Below, piece after piece: positions 1-10,488 of a stretch of DNA of 64,000 bases (positions within the stretch are counted from its first letter, which is position 1; each line of letters opens with the position of its first letter). The stretch is from Deroplatys truncata (taxonomy: Eukaryota; Arthropoda; Insecta; Mantodea; Mantidae). The translations under genes and the position numbers were made by a program. The DNA lies in the NCBI GenBank assembly GCA_030765065.1, contig CM060987.1, forward strand, positions 76,766,557-76,830,556, written 5' to 3'. The notes beneath the pieces are model-generated. The model did not search any database. It was not told where the DNA came from and saw only the letters and a list, made by a program, of their open reading frames with translations.

Positions 1-2
1 AA

Positions 3-1127
3 CAATGCAACATACCTTTACAATTTTTGAATGAACTGCCAATCCCCAAGTTCAACAGTGAAGTCGATAATGCGAACCAGTTCATTAATGACCTCGAATC
101 TTATTTCGCGCTTAGGGGAATCCCCGACCGTTTCAAAATGGTAATTATAAAAAGGAGCTTGATAGGCCCGTCCCTGAGTTGGTTTCGATTGACGGTGGGC
201 GAGCATGCACAATATGAACATTTTAGGTCTGTATTTTTAGAAAAATATTGGAGTGGCGTTGCACAATACAGGGTGTGCGCAGAAATAAATAATGGCCGAT
301 ACAGGGAAGAGAAGCGTGAGTCGATGGTCGACTACTTCTTGCGACTCGGCCAATTAAGTCAACTCCTGGACCCACCGATGCCTGAAGGTGAATTTGTATC
401 CCTCCTGACACGACACTTCCCAGACGTTATACGTCATCACCTCGTGGTAGCACGTCCGAGGACGCTGAGCGAAGCCCTAGAACTACTTACCGCTCTGCAG
501 GGGTACGGAACGCGGGAAGAAGATAGGCCCAGAATCAGGACTGAAGGTACACACATTGATCGGATACATTCGCATCGTACTGATGGGACGAGGGCACAAG
601 GTGCGTTGAACAACTATTCCACAGTCCGACAGCGTTATCAAGAGCCATTTACAAGAAATCGGGAGAGAAACTATAGGCCCTGGAACCAAACGGGCACGGG
701 TAGGCCACCGAGGCAACATGAGGAGTATCCCGTTCAGTACATGAGATTCTCCAGGTACCCAGCGAATAGTAGGCAACACCGGGGAAATAACCTTCACGGT
801 GGAACAGCGGATAGGCCAAGAACGCCTCCGAATCGCCCAGAAACTCCCCCGAACCGACCTGGAAACACCCCGGGCAGGCCAAGAACACCTCCAAGCCGGC
901 CAGCGACCTCACCCCGTAGAGATGAGAACCACGAGCTCTTAAGCATGCCTACGTACAGCCACGCAATGACGCCGAGCGGGTACCCATCACAGACACGACA
1001 GCCGCAAAATGTCCACCGCGAAATGGATGACGCGATAGGTCACCTAAGCGGGACAATGGCAGGACAAAGCATAGGACAAGGGATAGGCCCCAGTCAAGGA
1101 TCGTGGTCACGACGGTCGGAAAACTAG
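3..1127 (+). CDS. gag: Gag-like capsid protein, 5' partial
   Basis: The frame is open to the window edge. The TTG at 27 is not a credible eukaryotic start, so the N-terminus is missing. The first ~170 residues look like a retrotransposon capsid domain, with a conserved-looking block around WFRLTVGEH and FRSVFLEKYW followed by a helical region. Residues ~170-240 are Arg/Thr-rich. Residues ~255-300 are a Pro-Arg repeat (PNRP, TPP and GRPRTPP units) that mirrors a DNA repeat at about 810-915. I see no CCHC zinc knuckle, so RNA binding may rest on the basic tail. The frame ends at TAG 1125-1127 and overlaps the next (-1) frame by 25 bases. Family assignment rests on context and the capsid-like block. 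Confidence 0.82.
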   Translation, partial: QCNIPLQFLNELPIPKFNSEVDNANQFINDLESYFALRGIPDRFKMVIIKRSLIGPSLSWFRLTVGEHAQYEHFRSVFLEKYWSGVAQYRVCAEINNGRYREEKRESMVDYFLRLGQLSQLLDPPMPEGEFVSLLTRHFPDVIRHHLVVARPRTLSEALELLTALQGYGTREEDRPRIRTEGTHIDRIHSHRTDGTRAQGALNNYSTVRQRYQEPFTRNRERNYRPWNQTGTGRPPRQHEEYPVQYMRFSRYPANSRQHRGNNLHGGTADRPRTPPNRPETPPNRPGNTPGRPRTPPSRPATSPRRDENHELLSMPTYSHAMTPSGYPSQTRQPQNVHREMDDAIGHLSGTMAGQSIGQGIGPSQGSWSRRSEN

Positions 1128-1748
1128 AGACAGGAAGAGTCGTAGCGTTCCCAGGCTTAACCTCAGAGAATGCGCGCAGGTTCTCGCATTACACAGGGAA
1201 CGAAAACAAAAATACGGAAGCAAATAGTGTAGGCCACAATATCAGCCGAAACTGTAATGACAAGGAATTCGGATACACGGAGATAAGTCAAACCCAGGAA
1301 ATAACGGAATCCCCGAGAGTAGCGGCAGTAATCGAAAATGAGACGTACTTGGTAACAATAGACAGTGGAGCCATAATCTCTGCGTGCAGTAAAGCACTCT
1401 TCAACCACCTCAGTGAAAAGAAAAATAACTTACAGACACTGCCCGTAAATAATAATAGCTGTAGGCCGCGCGAAACAAAAGATATCGCAGCAGGTCATGA
1501 TTAATGCTTGCATAGGGGATGTTGAACTTGAAATATTGTGTTTAGTAATAGACAAACTGGTAGTAGACATACTGATGGGAAGTGACGTGCTAAATGCATT
1601 CCAAGCCACTATTGACTATGGACGAGCGCTATTGACACTTACAGTAGACGGATCGCTAAGAAGAATACCGTTCATTCAAACCCCGAGTATGGAATACACG
1701 GTACTAACCGAAATAGAAGAGCAAATACAACAAGAACAATTTTATTGA
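1103..1748 (+). pseudogene. pro: Retrotransposon aspartic protease, frame-broken
   Basis: Two frames together carry a retroviral-type protease. The first (1103-1504) has the catalytic D-S-G triad in the segment TIDSGAI with Asp at 1361-1363. The second (from about 1482 to 1748) has the C-terminal hallmark hydrophobic-G motif VDILMGSDVL at about 1564-1593. The reading must step +1 near 1480 to join them, and again near 1740 to enter the RT frame. Neither step has an obvious programmed-shift signal, so I read them as mutations or assembly errors. The enzyme would normally cleave the Gag-Pol precursor. Confidence 0.75.
1118..1127 (+). promoter_or_regulatory. Candidate -1 ribosomal frameshift site at the gag-pol junction
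   Basis: Gag ends GAA AAC TAG, and the protease frame lies exactly one base back and overlaps it. A one-base backward slip at the run of four A before C would let the AAC-decoding tRNA re-pair on AAA. The site is not a perfect X XXY YYZ heptamer (it reads G GAA AAC), so this is a candidate. -1 frameshifting between gag and pol is common in insect Gypsy elements. I did not identify a downstream pseudoknot. Confidence 0.4.
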
Positions 1749-1752
1749 ATGT

Positions 1753-3753
1753 TTGCACATTGGGGGAGGCATTAACGTGGTTAGAATTTTTACGCAACAA
1801 CTGTGCGAAGGGAGAGATCTTAACGACACGCCACTGCAGTCAGCTGATGAGTCAGAAGTAGGTCAAGCACCCCAGTATTGTGGGTTAAACACAGAAAATG
1901 AAAATGTTTATTTCGGTGAGAGACCGGACGACTCGCAGGTAGTGGGTAAACAAAACATGTCCCTATCAGGTATACACGAATATGTAGCATCAATAGGCTG
2001 CTTAAACCACCAACAGAAAGAAGACTTTGACAACATTGTTGTAAAACACAAAGATGTGTTCACCCCAAGGACAGGAGTATACCATGACTATGAATATAGA
2101 TTTGAAATATCTGACGTCACGCCTTTCAAACATAAGTGTAGGGGAATCCCACTCGAATTGCGAAGTGCGGTAGACGAGAAAATCCAAGAACTGTTACGAG
2201 AGAACTTTATTGAACTGTCAGACTCAGTGTACGTAAATGCATTATGTATAGTACGGAAGAGAAATGGGAGCGTTCGGCTAACTATCGATGGCCGACATGT
2301 AAACAAGTTTATCCGTCCCGACAGGTTCTGCACGCAGAATGTAGAGCAAATCTTAGCAAGTATCGGGCGACAAAAATGGTTTACTTCGTTGGATTTGACA
2401 AATTCATACCTGCAAATCAAACTGGCCCCTCACTTGCGCAAATATACGGCCTTCTATCATTCTGGATGTTTGTATAATTTTACGCGCTGTCCATTTGGAA
2501 TAAATGTTAGCGGTGGTGCACTGCTCCGGGCATTACACCAGATTTTAGGCACACAAACTGAGGGGTATGTGTCACAATATGTGGACGACATCCTAATACA
2601 TGATTTAGACGTAGAGTCACACCTCCAACACATTGACGAAGTTCTTGGAAGACTTGCAAACAGTGGTTTGACGTTAAACTGGGATAAATGCGCTTTCTTC
2701 GCTACATCAGTGAAATTCTTAGGTTATATAATTTCTGGAGAAACCGTCTCGCCTGACCCCGAGCGCGTGGAAGCAATTCAGAAAATTCCCCGCCCCAAGA
2801 ACCCGAAGCAGGTGCGAAAGTTCCTAGGTGTACTTGGTTATCAAAGTCGGTTTGTAATCAGATACGCCGAGCATACTGCCCCATTACGAGCGTTACTAGA
2901 AAAGAACAGGAAATGGAGGTGGACCGAAGCCGAAGAAAATGCATTTAACAGGCTAAAGCAGTTGTTCAGTGAATCGATACTGTTAAAACGCCCGCGTATG
3001 GACCTTCCTTATCATATTTATTCTGACGCCTCGTCAATTGCTTACGGGTGTGTACTAGCCCAGGTTGACGAAAACAAGGAATTACATGTAATAGCTACAG
3101 CTTCCAGAGCATTAACAAAAGCCGAAAGAATCGCTTGTGTTAGCCAGCAGGAGATAGGGGCCATCTTCTTTGCCCTGCAAAAATTTAAACACTTTGTGTA
3201 CAACAGGCAGATTATCGTATTCACAGACCATATAAGTTTGTCATTCATCAATAACTGTAAATTAACGAGCAGCAAAATTTCTCGATACATACACGAGATA
3301 ATGGCTTACAATATAGAAATCCGCCACATACCAGGGCGCTTGAATACGTTCAGTGACATGTTGTCCAGACTAAAGAGAGGGGGGCAGTTCCCCGAAACGC
3401 AGGGAAATACACAAAGAGAGGTTTGCGTGATGAAATTAGATCTAACGTTAAACAAACGCTTAGCAGACGAAATGAAGAGGCTGCCACAGCTCCAAAGGGC
3501 GGATGAGAAGATAGCCGAAATAATGAAGATAGCTACGCCGATCAGTAAACAAAACACGGGAAAGTACGGCATTCTAAACGATGTGATATATAAACTGTGT
3601 GGAAGAGAAAGGCCGACATGGCGAGTGTTCGTACCTGCTGCGTTGGAAGAATTAGTTATGGATGCATATCATCGCGCACTCATGCCGGAGTGGAGAAGAC
3701 AAACCTGGTCATTAATCGGCACTTTTACATTCCAAGGCTTGGTAAGAAGTTGA
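1753..3753 (+). CDS. pol: Reverse transcriptase / RNase H of Gypsy pol
   Basis: This is a 666-codon frame without internal stops; its TTG start is arbitrary because it is part of a polyprotein. Residues ~85-110 hold the pre-RT block that precedes Gypsy RTs. The RT palm has its first catalytic Asp in SLDLTNSY (Asp at residue 214) and the YVDD box at residues 276-279 (2578-2589). The FLGYIISG and connection segments follow. RNase H starts near residue 420 with IYSDAS (Asp 425), then Glu 467 in SQQEIG and Asp 492 in FTDHIS, the usual acidic residues. The last ~50 residues read into the integrase zinc finger and then lose frame near 3690. The protein would copy the element RNA into DNA inside a cytoplasmic particle. 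Confidence 0.95.
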   Translation: MHIGGGINVVRIFTQQLCEGRDLNDTPLQSADESEVGQAPQYCGLNTENENVYFGERPDDSQVVGKQNMSLSGIHEYVASIGCLNHQQKEDFDNIVVKHKDVFTPRTGVYHDYEYRFEISDVTPFKHKCRGIPLELRSAVDEKIQELLRENFIELSDSVYVNALCIVRKRNGSVRLTIDGRHVNKFIRPDRFCTQNVEQILASIGRQKWFTSLDLTNSYLQIKLAPHLRKYTAFYHSGCLYNFTRCPFGINVSGGALLRALHQILGTQTEGYVSQYVDDILIHDLDVESHLQHIDEVLGRLANSGLTLNWDKCAFFATSVKFLGYIISGETVSPDPERVEAIQKIPRPKNPKQVRKFLGVLGYQSRFVIRYAEHTAPLRALLEKNRKWRWTEAEENAFNRLKQLFSESILLKRPRMDLPYHIYSDASSIAYGCVLAQVDENKELHVIATASRALTKAERIACVSQQEIGAIFFALQKFKHFVYNRQIIVFTDHISLSFINNCKLTSSKISRYIHEIMAYNIEIRHIPGRLNTFSDMLSRLKRGGQFPETQGNTQREVCVMKLDLTLNKRLADEMKRLPQLQRADEKIAEIMKIATPISKQNTGKYGILNDVIYKLCGRERPTWRVFVPAALEELVMDAYHRALMPEWRRQTWSLIGTFTFQGLVRS

Positions 3754-4724
3754 GGGCCTTTGTTGCAAATTGTGCAATGTGTCAGAAAGCTAAGCCGCTG
3801 AACGTCCGATATGATTTACCACCACAGACGATTCTGAGGGATCTACCTCTGCAGTTAATCACGGCCGATGGCCACGGCCCCATGCCGACCGGAAGAACAG
3901 GATTAAAATATGTTTTCGTATTAGTCGACGTGATGAGCAAATTTGTGAAGCTATACCCAGTCAAGAAGCTGACTAGCGCTATCTGCGCGAGCAAAATAGT
4001 TGATCACTACGTACAAAATTATGGAAAAATGGCGGCGATCTTGGTGGATAATGCACCGGCACATAAGGGAAGGATATTTCGAGAAAGACTACTCGAAGCA
4101 GGCATAAAAGTGTACAATATTAGCGCTTATCATCCAAGTTCAAATCCTTGCGAAAGACAGATGCGGGACCTGAGTATTGCGTTACGGATTTTAGCGAATC
4201 AGAAACATACTAGTTGGCCCGGATACATTGAATACATCGAGAATGTATTCAATAACAGTCTCAACTGTAATCATGGATACACGCCACTGCAACTACACAC
4301 AGGAAATGAACCAAATAGTATTATTCCGGGTGTACCACGAGCGATTGAAAATATCGAGGAATCGGACGCGGAAAGGATTAAGAACGCCTTTGAGAAATTA
4401 AAAGCCAAAGCAGAGAAATGGAGACAGAAGGCCAAGAGATACACACGTACCTGGACTTCGGCAACAGGTGACCTCGTACTAGTGAGGAATTTTGACAAAT
4501 CTTCGCTAGTAAAGAAGGAATACAGACGTATGCATATGTGTTGGAAAGGTCCTTATCGGATATCACAAACCTTCGGGGACAGGGTATTTCAACTCCAACA
4601 ATTGAGGACCGAGAGAATAATCGGTAGGTACCATTTATCATTGATTCGTCCATTTAAGCAGGACCAAAGAAATTTAGTAGAGTCGGACAGGGAAAATGTA
4701 CAAACGCACTCGGAACACGAGTAA
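3680..4724 (+). CDS. pol: Integrase of Gypsy pol, out of frame with RT
   Basis: Integrase reads one base back from the RT frame. A one-base loss near 3680-3695 splits the H2C2 zinc finger: the first His side (DAYHRA) is in the RT frame, and the RHFYIPRL and CAMCQKAKP parts are in this one. The catalytic core has Asp in ITADGHGP (3867-3869), Asp in LVDNAPAH (4047-4049) and Glu in NPCERQM (4152-4154). The last two are separated by 34 residues instead of the usual 35. A C-terminal GPY-type motif (WKGPYRI) ends the protein, with no chromodomain. The family joins element cDNA to host DNA. Sequence from 3597 in this frame is open but overlaps RNase H and is not part of it. Confidence 0.92.
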
Positions 4725-5192
4725 GGAAAGTCATATATGCGAACATTGTTTACAAACAAATTGGTAGCTTTGGGATAGCAATGTCCTGTTAAAACCGTGT
4801 GCTTGACATTCACGATGTTAATGACATACAGTAAGAAAACCGGACAGAATGTATACCTGGCAGAAAAAAGGTACCAAAAGGTGTCTGAGTGTGGAGGCTG
4901 CTAATAGCCTCAAGAAAACCAGTATTGTATATAAGGTGCAAAAGAGAGAGAGAGAGAGAGAGAGATAGAGAACGAGAGAGAGATGAACTAAGATGTGTAA
5001 TTAAAAAAAATTGTTTGAAGAATGTATTGTGTGTGTATAAACAGATTTCTTAAATGTAAATGTTTTGTAGCCTGGTTGTTGACGGCCAGATATTATGTAG
5101 ATTGTTTTTCTTTTATTTTGTGAAAATACTTGTGTCAAATTTGAAATTGCATTGTGTTCAGTGATTGAAATGTAATGTGAACAGAATAAATG
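4725..5192 (+). other. Retrotransposon 3' untranslated region with GA tract
   Basis: No coding content. A purine-rich (GA)n stretch at about 4942-4990 could serve as, or have expanded from, the polypurine tract that primes plus-strand synthesis. Downstream sequence is AT-rich. Confidence 0.45.
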
Positions 5193-5402
5193 TGTAACGG
5201 TGGGCTCGCCATCAAATCGTCGTAAGCCACTAAATAAATGAATGACTAAATAAATAAAATGATAAATGAAAGGAACCGAGGGAGCGAGGGACAGTAGATT
5301 AGCTTAGATGGGACATTAACGATAAACCCATCATCCAACCTAAAGGTCCGATGATAAATTTACCGTCAGGGCATATGAAGCTGGTTATCGAGACCCAGGA
5401 TA

Positions 5403-5451
<49 letters not shown>

Positions 5452-6190
5452 TAGGATAGAACATAGCGACGAAAATGTGCTGAATTCATATTAGGAATGG
5501 GTTTTGTAGGGAAGATAGAGAAACAAAGTTTGTTGTCCTCCAAGGATGTCTCTACCTGCGATGGTCAACGACAAGCCTACCGGAAGTTTCGCCTTTGTAT
5601 CTTGGCTCGGACAGGTCGTTTACAACGGTTTCAAAGCTTAGGAGGGTCAGGAAGTATCGTGCCTTATCTACGATCTAAGAATATTCGTGGGAAGATTTTA
5701 AAACTCAAAATAAGCTGTAAGAAGCAGATGTGAAAGTTGTCAAGTGGGGGTAGCCAATAATAAAAATCATGAAACAAAATGATAGCCAATCAAAAGGTCG
5801 CGTAGGCATCACATGATACGTTTGAACTTAAGACGGAACGAAACATAAGAAAGGTGGGGGAAATTTCTAGGTTTGGCGAAAGGCGTGAAAGAGGAAAAGA
5901 AACGCCGAGACACATTCCGGTACAAACTAACCACGAGGACGGTCGACGAAACAAAATTAGAAGAAAATAATCAGAAAGTTTATAGTGTCAAAATGAAGTT
6001 ATGAAATCTAAGCAATTCGAGGGCTAGTCGGAGAAACACATAAGTAGCGACTTCTAAAGTGATAAGAATAACAGTGGTTTCGACGACGAAGGTGGCGGGT
6101 TGACCAGTTAGGAATCTACGTAACCAAATAAAGAAATAACTCAAACTTCGCCGGCAGTATTATTAATATCATCAAGGCAGTGTCACCACC
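5193..6190 (+). repeat. Possible 3' LTR of the Gypsy element
   Basis: The block begins TGTAACGGTGGGCTCGCC, a start reminiscent of insect Gypsy LTRs, and contains an AATAAA near 6128. It includes a long AAT microsatellite at 5402-5452. I cannot see a matching 5' LTR, and no clear terminal inversion or target duplication is visible, so the boundaries are tentative. A short open frame at 5497-5733 inside it has no recognisable content. Confidence 0.35.
5402..5452. repeat. (AAT)n microsatellite, about 17 units
   Basis: An almost pure trinucleotide run lying inside the putative LTR. Confidence 0.95.
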
Positions 6191-7227
6191 CCTGAAAACA
6201 AGAACCTCAGCTCTACCAAAAACAAATTCCAAATCCCTTCCATCCAACCATCGAACCCGGGACTCTTGAGTCCACTGAAGCAACTGCCAGGAACAACACA
6301 GATGTGTCAGAGGTCAGCGTCAATTTCTTTTTGAAAATTACTCATTTTTTTCAACAGTTTTGCCAGCGGAATTTCTAAAATTAGTTTGCATACATTAACA
6401 CAGCAAATTATTTTGTATATTACCTGAAAGTTTAATTACTTGGAAAAATTAATTTGAAGGTTTGAATAATAGATCAAATAGAGGTGCCATTTTTAAGTTG
6501 GCAACACCGTAAAGTTCATAACTATTATAATTACAGAATTACTTGTATAGTTGTAGAATTTCCCTAAATAAATTGTGCATCAACTATTAATGATTTCTAT
6601 GTATTGGCATACAAGAATTCACGTTCCGTCTCTTATCACTGAACACCATAAGAAAGCTATAAAATTACAATTACAAAACAGTAAGCGCTCTATGAACATA
6701 TAAAGTAGATCTAAAGTTAAAATTCATCGGACATTATAAGATAAATGTAGCCGTATATTTTTATTAAGTTTTTGTAATTAGCATTTAAAGTTCAATTATT
6801 GTAGAATGGCCTATAATATTTATTTATAAACCTTACAAATGTCAATTATCCAGGGTGGACTAAGGGAGCCCGATGTTTTACGAAGTATGGTCAGTTGATC
6901 AGTCAGTATCAATAACATTTGATTGCAAACATGTATTTTTACAGCAGAAACATTCTTGTAACAATGTTTTGATGATCTATTGGAAACTTTGTTGTTAAAA
7001 AATACAAATCAGTTTAAAAAATATGATTCCAGTGGCATTACACCGCAAAAATTCCGTCATCACTTCAATCCTTCTCTTCACGGTCATTTCCTTCCAGGAT
7101 TAGGATACTATGATGTATATGTGTAACATTCAGACTTATGCTTCCGGTAGGAAAAGAGGCCTCCAGATTTCTTACTGACCGTCAGAACTTCTGGAAGTAT
7201 CGAGACAATGAGACATGGAACATAGCG
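6191..7227. other. AT-rich spacer, no gene seen
   Basis: No open frame with recognisable content, no clear repeat. One base-paired motif pair around 6484-6510 is too short to interpret. Confidence 0.5.
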
Positions 7228-7542
7228 AATTAATTGTTCCTCCACACTAGCCAGGTGTATAGTACAAGGTTAGAAAGGTAAAATTAGATGACTGAAAACT
7301 TCAATGCCATAGCCGGGATTTGAACGATGGATCTCCCGGTTTCCGTAGGTTGCTCTAACCACTGAGCTACCATGGCAGCTTGGGGATAGGACATTAAATT
7401 CTCCAGCTGACTCGCATTTTTTGCGGTAAACCAGAAGGAGAGCTCAAATTGTTTTGAGATGACAAACCCCAATGGCGATTTACAATGTCGTAAGTATCTA
7501 CTTAAGTACCGGGCTTTATAATTTAGCTTCTATAGGTCAATT
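7228..7542 (-). repeat. tRNA-core repeat, full unit
   Basis: Read on the - strand, the unit has an upstream arm ending in an ...AGCTGGAGAATTTAATG... segment, then a tRNA-like core (7306-7377). After that comes a tail with TTTCAGTC and a GTGTGGAGGAACAATTAATT-type end. The core has a good A box (TAGCTCAGTGGTTAGAGC) and B box (GTTCAAATCCCGGC), and its ends pair (GCCATGG with CTATGGC). The T stem is mismatched, so it is a SINE-like relic and not a working tRNA. Further copies lie at 7543-7646, 7650-7876 and 39,645-40,020. Confidence 0.8.
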
Positions 7543-7646
7543 AATGAATTAATTGTTCTTCCACACTAGTCACGTGTGTAGGACAAGTTGGAAAGGTAGA
7601 ATCACACGACTGAAATATTCAATGCCATAGCCGGGATTTGAACCAC
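7543..7646 (-). repeat. tRNA-core repeat, tail of a second unit in tandem
   Basis: On the - strand this holds only the last ~20 bases of the tRNA-like core (B-box side) and the tail, joined directly to the upstream arm of the full unit at 7228-7542. It is therefore a head-to-tail junction of two units. Confidence 0.7.
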
Positions 7647-7649
7647 AGA

Positions 7650-7876
7650 GAGGCTAAGCTATGAAGCCCGTGGTTTAGGTACTTGCGACATTGTAAGTCG
7701 CCCTTGGGATAAGTCATCTACAAAACAATTTGATATCTCCTTGTGGTTTACGGGAAAAATGCGAGTCAGCTGGAGAATTTAATGTCATACTGGCATGTTG
7801 CCATGGTAGCTCAGTAGTTAGAGCAACCGGTCAGGAACCTGGAGATCCGTGGTTCAAACTCGGCAATGGCATGGAG
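7650..7876 (+). repeat. tRNA-core repeat, inverted copy
   Basis: Opposite orientation to the two preceding units, beginning inside the upstream arm and ending just after the tRNA-like core at 7800-7870 (A box TAGCTCAGTAGTTAGAGC, B box GGTTCAAACTCGGC). The tail is missing. The three copies make an inverted arrangement around 7648. Confidence 0.75.
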
Positions 7877-8185
7877 CATACCTTCAGCAGCAGCAAAATA
7901 TGCTATTGCGTAATAACAACCCGGTCATCCTGGTTTAAAAGCATTTCCACCACGAAAACACGTTAGTCAACTTTTGGCAAGTGAACTACAAGTTACCACG
8001 TACTGCATATAAAGACCATAACGACGAAACTTGTTCACTTATTTTAGGACTCGGCGAAAATGATTGGCTGCTAACGACGTCCAAAAACTATTCCCATGCT
8101 CATAAATTCTTACGATTGGCTTATTTGGCAAATTTTTTACACTTGAGAAAACGAAATTAGAATGCTCAATGAAGAAATTAGAATG
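7877..8185. other. Spacer, no gene seen
   Basis: AT-rich sequence with no recognisable coding or repeat content. Confidence 0.4.
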
Positions 8186-8765
8186 GTCAATAAATTTAAG
8201 TATTTGGGATCAATCATATCAGCAGATGGACCTAGTAGATTATAAATAGAAAAACGATTAAGTGAGGGAAAATAATTGCAATGTTGAACCCGTTTTTTGG
8301 AGGAGAAACGTTTTAAATAAAACTAAAGCACTCATTTATAATTCAATAGTAAGGTATACTACTATATGGGCAGAAACGCGGACAGTGAATAGGCAACAAG
8401 AAAGAAAATTATTAGTAACATAGATGACTTTTTGGCGGAAGGCTTCACGGATCCCAAAAAGCGATAACATTAGAAATACAAAAATTTGAAAATAATGCAG
8501 GTAAAAAAGAATGTATTGGAAATAGTAGAAGAGAGAAGGTTAAAATGGCTCGGCCATGTGAACAAAATTGGTAACGCTAGAATGGGAAGTTGAAGGAAAC
8601 AGGACGTGGAAGACCAGGAGAACAATGGATGGATGGGATCCGAAGAAGCGTGGCCTCTAGAGAACTAACGATGAAGATGCAAAGGAGATTTATGGAGAAA
8701 TTTATACATGGGTTGTAGGAAAGCTATCGTATGGTTGGTAATCCTACATAAAAAAGAAAAACAAA
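8186..8765 (+). pseudogene. 3' end of a non-LTR retrotransposon (LINE) ORF2, 5'-truncated
   Basis: Interrupted frames preserve the post-RT C-terminal region common to insect endonuclease/reverse-transcriptase proteins. The visible blocks are VNKFKYLGSIISADG at the start, then RLSEGK, YMGRNADS, KKNVLEIVEERRLKWLGHVNK, and GWMGSEEAW near the end, with several stops and frame changes. The copy ends in an A-rich tract (about 8750-8765), as expected for target-primed reverse transcription, and lacks the endonuclease and RT catalytic core. I can say LINE with good confidence but not which clade. Confidence 0.82.
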
Positions 8766-10488
8766 CTGATAGGCTAAATCAAAACTTTCAACGCTTATGC
8801 AAGTTTGCATTATTTGACTGATCTGGACAAAACACTGCACACATGCTTGGGATCCAGCAAAGAGGTTTGACTGCTAAAGCTTTCAAAAACAACCTCCTCC
8901 TCATTTTCATGTAAATGTCTACGTTGTTCGACCAGTATGAGCCATAGGTAGACCCAGCAAGGTGCTAAGAGGGCTAAAGAAAGCATATGACACTTTTTAT
9001 TGTTAAGGTTATAGTGTTACTTTGCTAAACCCAAAACCAACACTTTTACTTATATCCTATTTACTGAGACCAGATGAGCGTCTGCTTCAGAGTCAGTGAA
9101 GGAATTTATCTTAGCAGGATTATATCTCAAAAATGTTCCATTAACTCGAGAAGATGAAGAAACATAGGCCGAAAGAAATACGCTTTACATTTAAACTAAA
9201 TACATAACATCTGAACAAGAATTAGGTTCTAAAACAATAGAAGCAAAAACAGTGAAACGAGAAATATTACGCATAAAAGGCACGTTTACTTAATGAATTT
9301 TTATACCTTTCTCACAATTTAATATTTTCATCCAAAGGAAGATCTTTGGATCACTTGCATGATGTTTAAAACTCTAGAACTGCATTTTTCTGACTGGTAA
9401 GATATGTTTTAATGTATTAACCCTCCCTAAGGGAATTCTGGATGCGCCTCTGATCTGGACAGAACTTTTAAAGCCTGAGCTTTAGAACATAGTGAAAATT
9501 ACAGACTACCACACAACTATCAAACTCTACTCTCATCGATAGTTTTAACCTCACATGTAAATTCGCAGCCTTTGATCTAAATGGACAAAATTAATTCACG
9601 ACTGAAGAGGAATGAATCTCTGAAACAGCTCTAGGGTGAAATAACCCCAAGGGGGAAATAAATTCTAAAATGCCTCTAGTAGTATATGCACGGACAAAGC
9701 TTTTGTCACTTATGCCTAAAAGCCCAAAAAATCTTCAGGAATTACCACACTCTTATTTCTATCCGTACGTACCACTTACTTTAACTGGCCTACTTGAAGT
9801 TGGATATTTGCGCTCTAGAACGCGGCAAAAGTTATAGGCTCATTACAACTTAAAGAAAAATTGCCCCTCCCTATGTTTTCTTTTTCTTAAGCAAAACAAC
9901 TCATGAAATTTTGGTTATGAATCTGGCTAAATTGCAGGTTAATTTAAAACTTCAAAAAAATCACCCTATATCTTAACAACCCCTATACACAAATCTATCC
10001 TCTCAGACTATTCTGGATAAAATTGTTGTCACTAACGCAATGACTGTTTGTAGTTTACAAAAAATATCCATAACGTGTTTTCAGTCCCATACAAACCTAA
10101 ACTCTCTAACCCATCAGGATAAGTCTTTTTATATTTAGGCTTTAGTACCAGTATAAAAGTATGTATTACCTGCGACTTCCTAAAACTACTCTATATTCTC
10201 ATTATCAACACCTTACACACAGGTTACATTACGAGTATTAACCTGGGCTACTAGTTGTCATCGGCGATATATTTTCAGGTACTTACATTTATACGCCCGT
10301 ATTACCTGCGTATAAAATTTGCTCTGATCTGCATCGCAACGCCTCTGGACAGATGATGCTACTCTGTTTTGCCTATGAACGACGGTGCTTTATTGTGTAT
10401 TATTGTTTATGTTGTGAGTTTATTAGAATTGCTCATTTAATATAAATATTGTTAAATAAGCCTCGGCTAGTTCTTTATGGCTAGGCAC
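8766..10488. other. AT-rich spacer, no gene seen
   Basis: No frame with recognisable content and no clear tandem repeat over about 1.7 kb. Confidence 0.45.

Larger units (their letters stand above)
1..6190 (+). mobile_element. Ty3/Gypsy LTR retrotransposon, 5' end outside the window
   Basis: Gag, aspartic protease, reverse transcriptase, RNase H and integrase follow one another on the + strand in the Ty3/Gypsy order (integrase after RNase H). The gag frame is open to base 1, so the 5' LTR, primer-binding site and gag start lie outside. No envelope-like frame follows integrase. The 3' limit is uncertain. A TG-starting LTR could begin at 5193 (TGTAACGG) or just after the purine-rich GA tract at 4942-4990, and an AATAAA near 6128 fits an LTR polyadenylation signal. 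No second LTR is present for comparison, so 6190 is a guess. Pol changes frame three times beyond the gag-pol junction, so the copy is probably dead but not old: the RT frame runs 666 codons without a stop. Confidence 0.85.

Noticed and set aside
5497-5733. Possible envelope or accessory gene after integrase
   Set aside because: Only 78 codons, no signal peptide, no recognisable domain, and inside the putative LTR.
7306-7377. Functional tRNA gene
   Set aside because: A and B boxes and acceptor pairing are good, but the T stem is mismatched, no clean anticodon arm forms, and the sequence is part of a repeat.
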